Assembly (NCBI GenBank): GCA_019636235.1
Contig: JAHBXW010000017.1
Location: 1 to 64,000 of the forward strand
Length of the DNA: 64,000 nt
Direction of reading: 5' to 3'
Source of the DNA: Planctomyces sp.
Lineage (GTDB): Bacteria > Planctomycetota > Planctomycetia > Planctomycetales > Planctomycetaceae
Below, piece by piece: positions 9,009-16,827 of the stretch. Below the pieces are notes generated by a model that was not told the origin of the DNA, did not search any database, and saw nothing but the letters and a program-made list of their open reading frames with translations. The number at the start of each line of letters is the position of its first letter. Within the stretch, counting starts at the first letter, position 1. The position numbers were made by a program, and so were the translations under genes.

Positions 9009-11099
9009 ATGACGAAGCGCATCAATAACAGGATCCGGAAGTTGGCGGCGGCGGGTCTCGTCGCGGCATCAGCGGCGGCGATGCCGGCCATCGTTCGCGC
9101 CCAGGCAGCGCAGGGCGATGCGGTTGCGGCGACGCCGCTCGACGAGCTGCGGGCGAAGTTTCTCAAGCTCGACAGCGACGGCGATGGTCGGGTGACGTGC
9201 GAGGAATACGTCGATCCGCACCGGGGCGGACAGTTTGAGGACGCCGCGCGGGAGGAGGCGGCGCGGGCCGATGGGGATGGAGACGGCGTGCTGACGCTGG
9301 CGGAGTTCCTGGCGACTCCGCACGGCGCCGCGCCGCCGGAAGTCGAGTTCGGGGTGCTCGACGCGGATGGAAACGGCCGGCTGACGCGGGACGAGTTTCT
9401 CGCCCCCTCCTCGCAATACGCGCGGCGCGAGCGGTTCTTCAACGCCGATCGGGACGGCGACGGCGAACTGACGCTGGAGGAGTTCCTGGCGCCCGCTGAA
9501 GAATGGCGGCCGCACATTCGTGCGCGATACCTGATGCGCGATGTGAACAACGATGGCCGGATGTCGAAGGAGGAGTACTACACGCCGCTGATCGGCGGGC
9601 AATGGGAGGAGGCGGGGCGGAGCGAAGCGGAGATCTTTGACGCCGACGGGGACGGGATCATCAGCCTGTTCGAGTTCGCGATGGGCCAGATCTGGAACCT
9701 GAACGATCAGGAGCTGCTGTCGGTCTTCGATTCGAACAGCGACGGGCATCTCAGCCGGCTGGAGTTCATTCGCCGGCGTCCGCAGGACAAGTGGTTCGAG
9801 GCGGCGGTCGAGTTCCTGCGGAGGGACGCGAACGGCGACAACGTGCTGACGCTCGACGAACTGGCGACGGGGCAGGAGCCGGTCTGCATCGACCCGGTGC
9901 TGGAGCTGGCGCGGGAGCGACTGGCGGCGTTCGACGCTGACTGGAGTCGCGCGGATCGGGACGGCGACGGGCGGGTGAGCCGATCGGACTGGCCGTCGGC
10001 CGCGGCGGCCCGCTGCCTGGGTCGCTGCGGCGGGCTCGCCTTCGATGTCTGGGACATCAACCGCGACGGCAGCGTCTCGCGCGAGGAGCTGGAGCGGATC
10101 GTGATGGCGTCGCATAGCGTTGTGCGGATGGACGGCGCGCCGCTGCGGACGCCCGCGGGAGTCGTCGTGAACTGGGCGTTCATCGACGCCAAGGACCGCA
10201 ACCGGGACAACCGGATCACGCTGATGGAATACTCGTCGCCGTCCGGCGGCATGAACGCAGCCCGCGAGTTCAATGAGTTCGACGCCGACCGCAACGGCGT
10301 CCTGGACGATGTCGAACTCATTCACGGATTGCGGTTCGCCATCAACACCTGCTGGGACTTCTGCCGGCTGGACACGGACCTCGACGGCCAGTTGACGGGC
10401 GCGGAACTGGAGAATGGCGCCCAGGAGTGGCAGAAGAAGATGACGCCGCGGATCATTGCGGCCTTCGATGCGGACGGCGACAACCGGCTCAGCTTCCGCG
10501 AATACCGGATGACGCCGTTCGCGAATCCGCTGATCGAATGGTACGACGCGGCGCGCTACCGGGATGTGGACGGGGACGGCCGGCTGTCCTGGGAGGAGTT
10601 CCATCCGCAGGACGCGCCGCAGTTCATGGACGTGTCGCGGATCGTGTTCGACGGCTTTGACGTCGATCGCGACGGCCGGCTGTCCACGAAGGAATTCGAC
10701 TTCCAGTGGGACATTTCCCGCGCCCCGGCGCAGATCGCGTTCGCGGCTCTGGACCGGAACGAGGACGGCTGGCTGAAGATCGACGACGTGCCCAATCTCG
10801 AACGCCCCGCCGGCAATGACCCGGGCGAGAAGATCCGTTGGGAGGAGCGCGTCATGCAGATCGAAGACGCGCTCGCCACAGCCGATGCGGACGGAGACGG
10901 CGTCGTGTCGTTCAAGGAATTCGAGAAGCATCGCCAGCTTGTCGCCGCCGCGATGCTGGGCCAACCCATTCCCAGGCCGACTCTGGCCGCCGGCGTGATT
11001 CGGGACGGACTGGGGAATTGGAGATTTCCGGCGCTGGTCGTGGCCAATGTGCTGATGCTGATCGGGCTGGGCTGGTTTGTGCTGCGGCGTGAGACGTGA
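9009..11099 (+). CDS. exported EF-hand array protein (about 18 calcium-binding loops)
   Basis: A 696-residue protein with a signal peptide (residues about 1-32, ending IVRAQAAQ) followed by about 18 EF-hand-type loops spaced along the whole chain, for example LDSDGDGRVTCEEY, DADGNGRLTRDEF, DINRDGSVSREEL, DVDGDGRLSWEEF and DADGDGVVSFKEF. A C-terminal hydrophobic helix (VVANVLMLIGLGWFVL) followed by RRET anchors it in a membrane. Many loops keep Asp at 1, 3 and 5 and Glu at 12, so calcium binding is likely; some loops (such as DRNEDGWLKIDDV) are imperfect. The layout suggests a calcium-dependent extracytoplasmic rod or buffer. It sits between a membrane glycosyltransferase and a pilin-FGE fusion, in the same direction. 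Confidence 0.88.
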   Translation: MTKRINNRIRKLAAAGLVAASAAAMPAIVRAQAAQGDAVAATPLDELRAKFLKLDSDGDGRVTCEEYVDPHRGGQFEDAAREEAARADGDGDGVLTLAEFLATPHGAAPPEVEFGVLDADGNGRLTRDEFLAPSSQYARRERFFNADRDGDGELTLEEFLAPAEEWRPHIRARYLMRDVNNDGRMSKEEYYTPLIGGQWEEAGRSEAEIFDADGDGIISLFEFAMGQIWNLNDQELLSVFDSNSDGHLSRLEFIRRRPQDKWFEAAVEFLRRDANGDNVLTLDELATGQEPVCIDPVLELARERLAAFDADWSRADRDGDGRVSRSDWPSAAAARCLGRCGGLAFDVWDINRDGSVSREELERIVMASHSVVRMDGAPLRTPAGVVVNWAFIDAKDRNRDNRITLMEYSSPSGGMNAAREFNEFDADRNGVLDDVELIHGLRFAINTCWDFCRLDTDLDGQLTGAELENGAQEWQKKMTPRIIAAFDADGDNRLSFREYRMTPFANPLIEWYDAARYRDVDGDGRLSWEEFHPQDAPQFMDVSRIVFDGFDVDRDGRLSTKEFDFQWDISRAPAQIAFAALDRNEDGWLKIDDVPNLERPAGNDPGEKIRWEERVMQIEDALATADADGDGVVSFKEFEKHRQLVAAAMLGQPIPRPTLAAGVIRDGLGNWRFPALVVANVLMLIGLGWFVLRRET

Positions 11100-11144
11100 A
11101 GCGGCTCGGCGGGGATGTTCGCGGCTGCATCGGGGAGATGCGCG

Positions 11145-13040
11145 ATGCGGGGACTTCGGACAGCGAGTGCGTGGAGGCCCGCGCGTCGGCGCGGCTGGAC
11201 GCTGTTGGAGACGCTGGTCACGGCCCTGGTGGCGATGACGCTGGCCGTGGTGCTTGTCCGGCAGGTGCTGGACGCGCGCGAGGCGGCGCGAATGACGACC
11301 TGCCGCGGCCGGCTGAGTCAACTCGCGCTCGCGGTGAACAATTACGAAGACACCCATCAGACGCTGCCCCCGGCGGCGATCTGGCGGACCGATCGCACCG
11401 CATCGCTGGCGCTGCACCGCTCGAAGCAGGTTGACGTCATCAGCCAGGCGTCCTGGGTCTCGCTGCTGTTGCCGTACGTCGACAGCGCGGACGTCCAGCA
11501 ACTGCTGGACGAGTCCCAACCGATGGGGGCGCCGGAGAACGCCGCGGCTCGGCTGGTCCGACTCGCCTCGATGGAATGCATGACCGACCATTACAACCGC
11601 GACGGGAACGAGTACGAGCTTCCGGGGCGCGGCGGCGCATCCCCGATCCGCTTCGCGCGCGGCAATTACGCGATCAACGGCGGCACCCACAACATCAGCC
11701 TCGAGTCGCCCGACACGGCCTTTCCGCGGGGGGATGTCCCGCACCTGGTCATCGATCCGGAGAAACGCACGTTCCAGATGTGGGGCAACGGCGTCGCGGG
11801 CATCAATCGCGCGTTCCGGCGCAGCGAGTTCGCCAATGGCGCCTCGACGCTGGTGCTGCTGGAAGAGCTCCGGGCCGGCATCCATCCGCTTGATCCCCGC
11901 GGCGTGTGGTCGCTGGGGCAGATCGGCGGGAGCATCACCTGGGGGCATGGCGTCAACGGCGACGACGGCTCACCCAACCATCAGTGGCCGCGGTCGGACG
12001 ATCTCCTCGGCTGCCGTGAACTTCACGAGGCGGTCGGCACGCGTCAGTTGCTCGCCGAAGGCATGCCGTGCGTCGATTACGTCGACGCCAATCAGCAGGC
12101 GACATCGCGCAGCCTGCACAAGGGACTGGTCAACGTCGCCTTTCTGGACGGCTCCGTGCGGTCGATCAGCGACCGGATCGATCCGGGCCTGTGGCATGTG
12201 ATGCATTCGCACGAGACGCCGGCGGGCCACCTGGCCGGCGTGCTGATTGCGCGAATGAATGCGCCGCGGGAATCGCCGCCCGTGGATGCCGCAGCGCGGC
12301 CCGGTCGGGTGAATGGCGCGGCGCCGCCGGCAGGTCCGCTGACGAACTCGCTGGGCATGCCGTTCGTCGTCGTCCCGGCGGGGGAGTTTCTGATGGGTCA
12401 GCCGGACGGGCAGATGACGGCGCCGCCGGAATGTCCGTCGCGCCGCGTGCAGATCAGTCGGCCGTTCCTGCTGGGCGTGCACGAAGTGACGCGCGGCCAG
12501 TTGGCGGCCGTCATGGGCCGGCCGGCCCCCGATTCGGGGGACCGCCTGCCCGCGACGGACGTGACCTGGGACGAGGCGGTCGAGTTCTGCGAACGGTTGT
12601 CCGCGCTGCCTGAGGAACAGCAGGCTGGGCGTCGCTACCGGCTGCCGACGGAAGCGGAATGGGAATATGCCTGCCGCGGGGGACAGCCGCCGTCCACGGG
12701 GCGCGGCGAAGCGCTGCGGCCGCTGTCGCTCACGGGAGAATCGGCGGGCCGGTATCCCGGGCTGCCCTTGGCGGAGGTCGGCAGCTGGCCGGCGAATGAA
12801 CTCGGCCTGTTCGACATGCGGGGCAACGCCTGGGAGTGGACGTCTGACTGGTTCTGCCGCGAGTGGGACGCCCGGAATGTGCCGGCCGATCCGCAAGGGC
12901 CGGCAGCGGGCGATCTGAAAGTCGTGCGCGGCAGCGACTGGCGTTACGTGGGAGAAGTCTGCCTGCTGGACTCGTCCGTCATGCCGCCGTGGAAGGGCAA
13001 TCCGATTGTCGGGTTTCGCGTCGTCTGCGAAACGCGGTGA
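11145..13040 (+). CDS. pilin-like DUF1559 protein fused to an FGE/SUMF1-like domain
   Basis: A 631-residue two-module protein. The N-terminus (RRRGWTLLETLVTALVAMTLAVVLV) is pilin-like, but the usual GFTLIE is changed to GWTLLE. A DUF1559-type ectodomain follows to about residue 380 (NYEDTHQTLPPAAIW; VNVAFLDGSVRSI). After a Pro/Ala linker comes an FGE-sulfatase domain: NSLGMPFVVVPAGEFLMG, VHEVTRGQ, YRLPTEAEWEYACRGG, FDMRGNAWEWTSDWF, VVRGSDW and VGFRVVCE. The paired active-site cysteines of true formylglycine-generating enzymes are not visible near the VVRGSDW strand, so the domain is probably a binding fold. Start: ATG 11145 with CGGGGAG upstream; ATG 11115 is an alternative. Confidence 0.87.
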   Translation: MRGLRTASAWRPARRRGWTLLETLVTALVAMTLAVVLVRQVLDAREAARMTTCRGRLSQLALAVNNYEDTHQTLPPAAIWRTDRTASLALHRSKQVDVISQASWVSLLLPYVDSADVQQLLDESQPMGAPENAAARLVRLASMECMTDHYNRDGNEYELPGRGGASPIRFARGNYAINGGTHNISLESPDTAFPRGDVPHLVIDPEKRTFQMWGNGVAGINRAFRRSEFANGASTLVLLEELRAGIHPLDPRGVWSLGQIGGSITWGHGVNGDDGSPNHQWPRSDDLLGCRELHEAVGTRQLLAEGMPCVDYVDANQQATSRSLHKGLVNVAFLDGSVRSISDRIDPGLWHVMHSHETPAGHLAGVLIARMNAPRESPPVDAAARPGRVNGAAPPAGPLTNSLGMPFVVVPAGEFLMGQPDGQMTAPPECPSRRVQISRPFLLGVHEVTRGQLAAVMGRPAPDSGDRLPATDVTWDEAVEFCERLSALPEEQQAGRRYRLPTEAEWEYACRGGQPPSTGRGEALRPLSLTGESAGRYPGLPLAEVGSWPANELGLFDMRGNAWEWTSDWFCREWDARNVPADPQGPAAGDLKVVRGSDWRYVGEVCLLDSSVMPPWKGNPIVGFRVVCETR

Positions 13041-13052
13041 GACGAATTGCAA

Positions 13053-14150
13053 TCAGCGGAAGTCCGGCTCGGGCGCGTATCCGGCGAACCATCCGGCTTT
13101 GCGGTCTCCCCAGGCGCGGACCCCCTGCCACAATGTGCTGACCTCGCCGATGTGCTGCACCAGGCTGGGCGTGGGGAAATACAGGGGCGTGCGGGAATCG
13201 AAGGCCCAGCGGCCGACGCGCCAACTGATGTCGGCCAGCGGCTTGCGCGACTGACTGAAACGGTGACGGACGACGTTCTCGTCGGCCAGAAAGCGGATGG
13301 CGGATTCGCGGGAGAACACGAACGCCAGCGCGCACCAGGTCCAGACGCCCTGGAACTCGGCCCAGCCGGGCTGGGGCTGGGTGTCGGCCCGGGAGCAGAA
13401 CAGGGATGCGATGCCCGGTGCGCGGCCGGGCCACAGGACCGACTCCAGGTAGCCGCGGGCGTCCGGGTCATCACACAGCAGCGCGTCGTCCTGCAGCATC
13501 AGGAAGGCGTCGGCGTCCGGTTCGCGGAGCAGCAGTTCGGCGAGCCCCAGGTAATAGCTGGGCCAGGCGCCGATTTGCGGATTGCGTCGCGTCTGCGGGA
13601 GCTGCTGGAAGTCCGCCGCGAGCGAGACATCGCCGTCGATGAACAGCCGTGGGGCGGGCCACCCGGCCTGGGCCAGTCGAGCCAGGCATTCGTCCAGCGT
13701 CGGGGATTGACGGGGCGCCGTCGTGACTCCCACCGCCCAGCGCCGCACCGGCGGACCCGATTGTCGCCGCGGCGCTGGCAGCAGGGCGCGCAGCGAACAG
13801 CGTCCGTTCGACGCGGGATCCGGCGTCAGCCGCGGAACGTCGAAGTCGAACGGCAACTGATCCATGGCGCGTGCGGCGAGTTCGCGGGCCTTGCCGGCGT
13901 CGCATCCCGGCACGCCCCCCGCCTCGGCGATCCGGGACGCCGCGGACAGCAGCAGCGAGGCTACCGGAGGGTTCAGTTCGTCCGGTCCGGGAACAAACGA
14001 TCGGCAGCAGGCGTCGCATAGAGAAACGTCGACGCGGGCCAAACGCGGATTCTCCGCGCCCAGCAGGTCCGCGACGATGCCGCAGCGCGCCGACTCAGCG
14101 TCCGAACTGTCTCGGTGCGGGCAGTTCTCGGCAGTGCGCGGCTCGGGCAT
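13053..14150 (-). CDS. glycosyltransferase with N-terminal Cys/His module (short paralogue)
   Basis: A 365-residue protein. The N-terminus carries CPHR, then C 12 residues later, then CDAC 21 residues after that: a possible metal-binding C-x-H...C...CxxC module. After a linker, a GT-A-like domain begins at RRWAVGVTTAPRQ and includes PSYYLGLAELL and MLQDDALL, the position of a nucleotide-sugar-binding DxD-like acid pair, then LESVLWPG and TPSLVQHIGEVST. The arrangement resembles eukaryotic MGAT4-type enzymes and planctomycete homologues. It is paralogous to the first half of the next gene upstream, with its ATG 26 bp past that gene's stop, so the two form one transcription unit. Substrate unknown. 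Confidence 0.78.
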   Translation of the reverse strand: MPEPRTAENCPHRDSSDAESARCGIVADLLGAENPRLARVDVSLCDACCRSFVPGPDELNPPVASLLLSAASRIAEAGGVPGCDAGKARELAARAMDQLPFDFDVPRLTPDPASNGRCSLRALLPAPRRQSGPPVRRWAVGVTTAPRQSPTLDECLARLAQAGWPAPRLFIDGDVSLAADFQQLPQTRRNPQIGAWPSYYLGLAELLLREPDADAFLMLQDDALLCDDPDARGYLESVLWPGRAPGIASLFCSRADTQPQPGWAEFQGVWTWCALAFVFSRESAIRFLADENVVRHRFSQSRKPLADISWRVGRWAFDSRTPLYFPTPSLVQHIGEVSTLWQGVRAWGDRKAGWFAGYAPEPDFR

Positions 14151-14175
14151 CGCCTGGACCTCGATGGGTTCGCGG

Positions 14176-16401
14176 TCAAAAGCGGGACAGGCTGCGCTCG
14201 AGGATCGACCGTCGGGCGGACCAGTCGTGTTCGCGTTCAATGAATGCCCGCGCGTCCCGGCTAGCCTGGGCGATATCCCGGCCTCGCCAGCTCAGGAGCA
14301 GCTCGGCGATCGCCTCGGGCGACATCAGCGCGGACGGGGCCGGCTGGTCGCCGCTGATGTGCACGTGTTCCCAGTCGGACACGGGGATCGTCGCCAAAGG
14401 CTCAAATTCATTCATGGGCGGAGCGTCCGACGTGATCAGCGGCAGGCCCGACGCCTGGCATTCCAGGAGCTGCAGCCCGAGCCCCTCCCAATGGCTGGGC
14501 TGCACGCAGACGTCGCCTTCAGCGTACAGCGCGACCGGGTCTTGCGGGGCGGGGCGGAGTTCGATGTTCCGCGGCAGCCGGCCCAGCGACCGTTCCTGCG
14601 AGTGCACGAGGAAGTCCAGCTCGGGCGCGGCTCGGGCCGCTCCAACGATGAGTTCCAGGCCCTTGCGGCCATAGGGCGTCGAATCGCCGCCGATCCGCCG
14701 CGCCCGGCCGCCGCCCCAGCCGTTCACGTACAGGAACCGCCGGCAGGTCGTGCGCTGCCGAAACAGAAACTGTTTCGCGTCGATCGGCCAGGGAACGCAC
14801 TCCAGGTCCCAGCCGAATCCATAGCGCCGTTTCCAATCCTCCAAAAGCCGGAACGTGTGCCGCGTCGGACAGAGCATCAGATCGACGCAGGCCAGCCAGT
14901 CGAGCCCCGGCGACAGGCACTCCCAGTTCGGCACGCAGGCGATGTTCACCTGCTCGATCCGCGCCGCTTCGACGACGTTCAATGCCCATGGCCGCTCGAT
15001 GAACACCACCCAGTCCAGGCCGCGCAGCCAGCGGCGAAGCTCCGACAGGCCGAGCCGCGGCTGGCAACAGGCGACGTCTCCCCGCGCGCCATCGGTCGGC
15101 AGCGTCGGACACAGCGAGTGGTCTGGAATCAGCCAGCGGTCGATCGGCAGGTTCCGGGCGAAGTCCAGTGTCTGATAACCAACCCCTGTCGCCGTGCAAT
15201 GCCCGACCAGGCCGATGCGGCCCGGACCGCGCGGCGGACGCCGCCAGTCGGCAATCCTGGAGATGCTGGTCGTCGCGTGCGCGCGGACGCGCCGGTCGTG
15301 TCCGTCCTCTGAGATCGACGAGACCCGCCCATGGTGCTGAACCAGCGACGGCGTGTGGTACGCGATGGGGATCGCCCTCCGGGCCGCCCAGCCGGCGACA
15401 ATCGCGTCGTCGCAGGCGCTGTTGGCATGAACAGCCCGCAGCACCTCGGGGTCCGCCAGAAACTGGCGCAGGACATCGCCCCGAAACAGCAGCGCCTGCC
15501 CGCCGTAGACGCGGAAGAACCCGGGCGACAGCAGCCGCCAGCCCGGCGACTCCGACGTGTGCGGCAGCGGCGTGAACAGCGAGACCAGGCCGGCCCCCCC
15601 GGGCCACAGTTCGGACTCGCACCAGTCGCGCGTTCCGGCCGCGATCGTGATGTCGTCCTGGAACATCGCGTAACAATCGGCATCGGGGGAGGAGGCAAAC
15701 AGCTCCGACAGGCCGGCGTAAAAGTTGGCGATGTTTCCCAGTCGGCGTTCGCGGCGGACGACGCGCAGCAGCGATGAGTCCGCGGGGACGTCGGCGCCCG
15801 GTTCGGCGAAGACGGTCAGCTCGTCGAATCCGGCCTCACGAAGGCTCGCCAGCGTTTGCGGCAGCAGCAGGTCGCCGCGTGGCGCCGTGAGGACTCCCAC
15901 CTGCCAGCGCAGCAGCGACGCTGGCTTCGGACTTGCGGCGGCGGGCGCCGCGATCGCGGGCGGCAGGCAGGTCTCCGGCAGCGCGGCGTGGATGTAGCTC
16001 AGATGCGGCAACAGGCGTTCACGAACCAGCGCGAGATGGCGCGGGCCGTCCGCATCGGCGCGGCCGTTGGCGAAGCGCGCCTCCGGGCTGCCGTTCGCGT
16101 CCTCGGTTGCGTGCTGCTGTTCGGCCGCCAGCGTCGCGAGAAGCTCTCCGGCGTGCTGGTAGGCCAGCGAAGCGACGACCGGGTTGGGTTGTTCCGGAGG
16201 CGCGAGCTGCCGCTGACAGGCGTCGCAGGCGCCAGGCGGCAGAGACACCCAGGCGTCGGTCAGGCCGACGAGCCGCGCCGCCAGCGCGCAGCCGGCGGAG
16301 TCCGGGGACGATCCGCGCGAAACGATCCGGCGATGGACGCAGTCCGGCGACGACGCGGGGGCGGCGGAGGCCACGAGGGGCGGCTCTGGGTTCGACGGCA
16401 T
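14176..16401 (-). CDS. bifunctional glycosyltransferase: Cys/His module, GT-A-like domain and GT4-like domain
   Basis: A 741-residue protein. The N-terminus repeats the Cys/His module of the neighbour (CVHR, C after 16 residues, CDAC after another 20). Residues about 175-395 are a GT-A-like domain (LRWQVGVLTAPRG, NFYAGLSELF, MFQDDITI, TPSLVQHHGRVSS) paralogous to the downstream protein. Residues about 395-741 are a GT-B fold of the GT4/group 1 type: IGLVGHCTATGVGYQ, VNIACVPNWE, FLYVNGWGG, YAEGDVCVQPSHWEGLGLQLLE (the E-x7-E type donor site) and SDAPPMNEF. Two transferase domains in one chain suggest two consecutive sugar additions to one glycan. The gene lies 10 bp downstream of a small membrane protein gene. 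Confidence 0.85.
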   Translation of the reverse strand: MPSNPEPPLVASAAPASSPDCVHRRIVSRGSSPDSAGCALAARLVGLTDAWVSLPPGACDACQRQLAPPEQPNPVVASLAYQHAGELLATLAAEQQHATEDANGSPEARFANGRADADGPRHLALVRERLLPHLSYIHAALPETCLPPAIAAPAAASPKPASLLRWQVGVLTAPRGDLLLPQTLASLREAGFDELTVFAEPGADVPADSSLLRVVRRERRLGNIANFYAGLSELFASSPDADCYAMFQDDITIAAGTRDWCESELWPGGAGLVSLFTPLPHTSESPGWRLLSPGFFRVYGGQALLFRGDVLRQFLADPEVLRAVHANSACDDAIVAGWAARRAIPIAYHTPSLVQHHGRVSSISEDGHDRRVRAHATTSISRIADWRRPPRGPGRIGLVGHCTATGVGYQTLDFARNLPIDRWLIPDHSLCPTLPTDGARGDVACCQPRLGLSELRRWLRGLDWVVFIERPWALNVVEAARIEQVNIACVPNWECLSPGLDWLACVDLMLCPTRHTFRLLEDWKRRYGFGWDLECVPWPIDAKQFLFRQRTTCRRFLYVNGWGGGRARRIGGDSTPYGRKGLELIVGAARAAPELDFLVHSQERSLGRLPRNIELRPAPQDPVALYAEGDVCVQPSHWEGLGLQLLECQASGLPLITSDAPPMNEFEPLATIPVSDWEHVHISGDQPAPSALMSPEAIAELLLSWRGRDIAQASRDARAFIEREHDWSARRSILERSLSRF

Positions 16402-16410
16402 GGCCGTCCG

Positions 16411-16767
16411 TCAGCGAAGGGCGACGCCGTGCCGGGCTGAGGCCCTGGCCGACGATTGCGTGCGCACGGCCTGCGTCACGAACGTTCCGGGAATCGACGG
16501 CGGAGTCGCCTCATGACCCGGGGCGCTCAAATCGGCCGTCAGCACCCAACGGTCGTCCAACCAACTGTAAACCGCGAAGCCGCTGCCCTCAGCCAGGTTT
16601 CGCGGACCCAGGCAACAATGCGAACGGGCCTCCCGCTCGATCCGGATCAGCACCCGTCCCGACTCTAGAAGCCGCAGGAATGCATCGAATTTGAAGGCCG
16701 CGTACAAGGCCGCCGCGCCCAATGCCACCAGCCCGACCGCGCTCAGTAACTGCAGGAACGTGCCCAT
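16411..16767 (-). CDS. small single-pass membrane protein, unknown
   Basis: A 118-residue protein beginning MGTFLQLLSAVGLVALGAAAL, one transmembrane helix, then a soluble domain with the rare sequence HCCLGPRN, the stretch GFAVYSWLDDRWVLTADL, and a basic C-terminal tail. No family recognised. Codon choice is strongly G/C at third positions, as in its neighbours, which supports coding. It sits between the kinase-NTPase-FGE gene and the glycosyltransferase pair in one direction with short spacers, so it probably belongs to the same transcript. Confidence 0.68.
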   Translation of the reverse strand: MGTFLQLLSAVGLVALGAAALYAAFKFDAFLRLLESGRVLIRIEREARSHCCLGPRNLAEGSGFAVYSWLDDRWVLTADLSAPGHEATPPSIPGTFVTQAVRTQSSARASARHGVALR

Positions 16768-16827
16768 GTCTGCTCTCCCGCGTGAAGAAGAGGTCCGCTC
16801 ACAGTCTGCCGTGCGCCCGGCGAAGAA

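Noticed and set aside
9069..11948. 959-codon minus-strand open frame
   Set aside because: It is antisense to the EF-hand gene, is Arg/Pro/Gln-rich and matches nothing.
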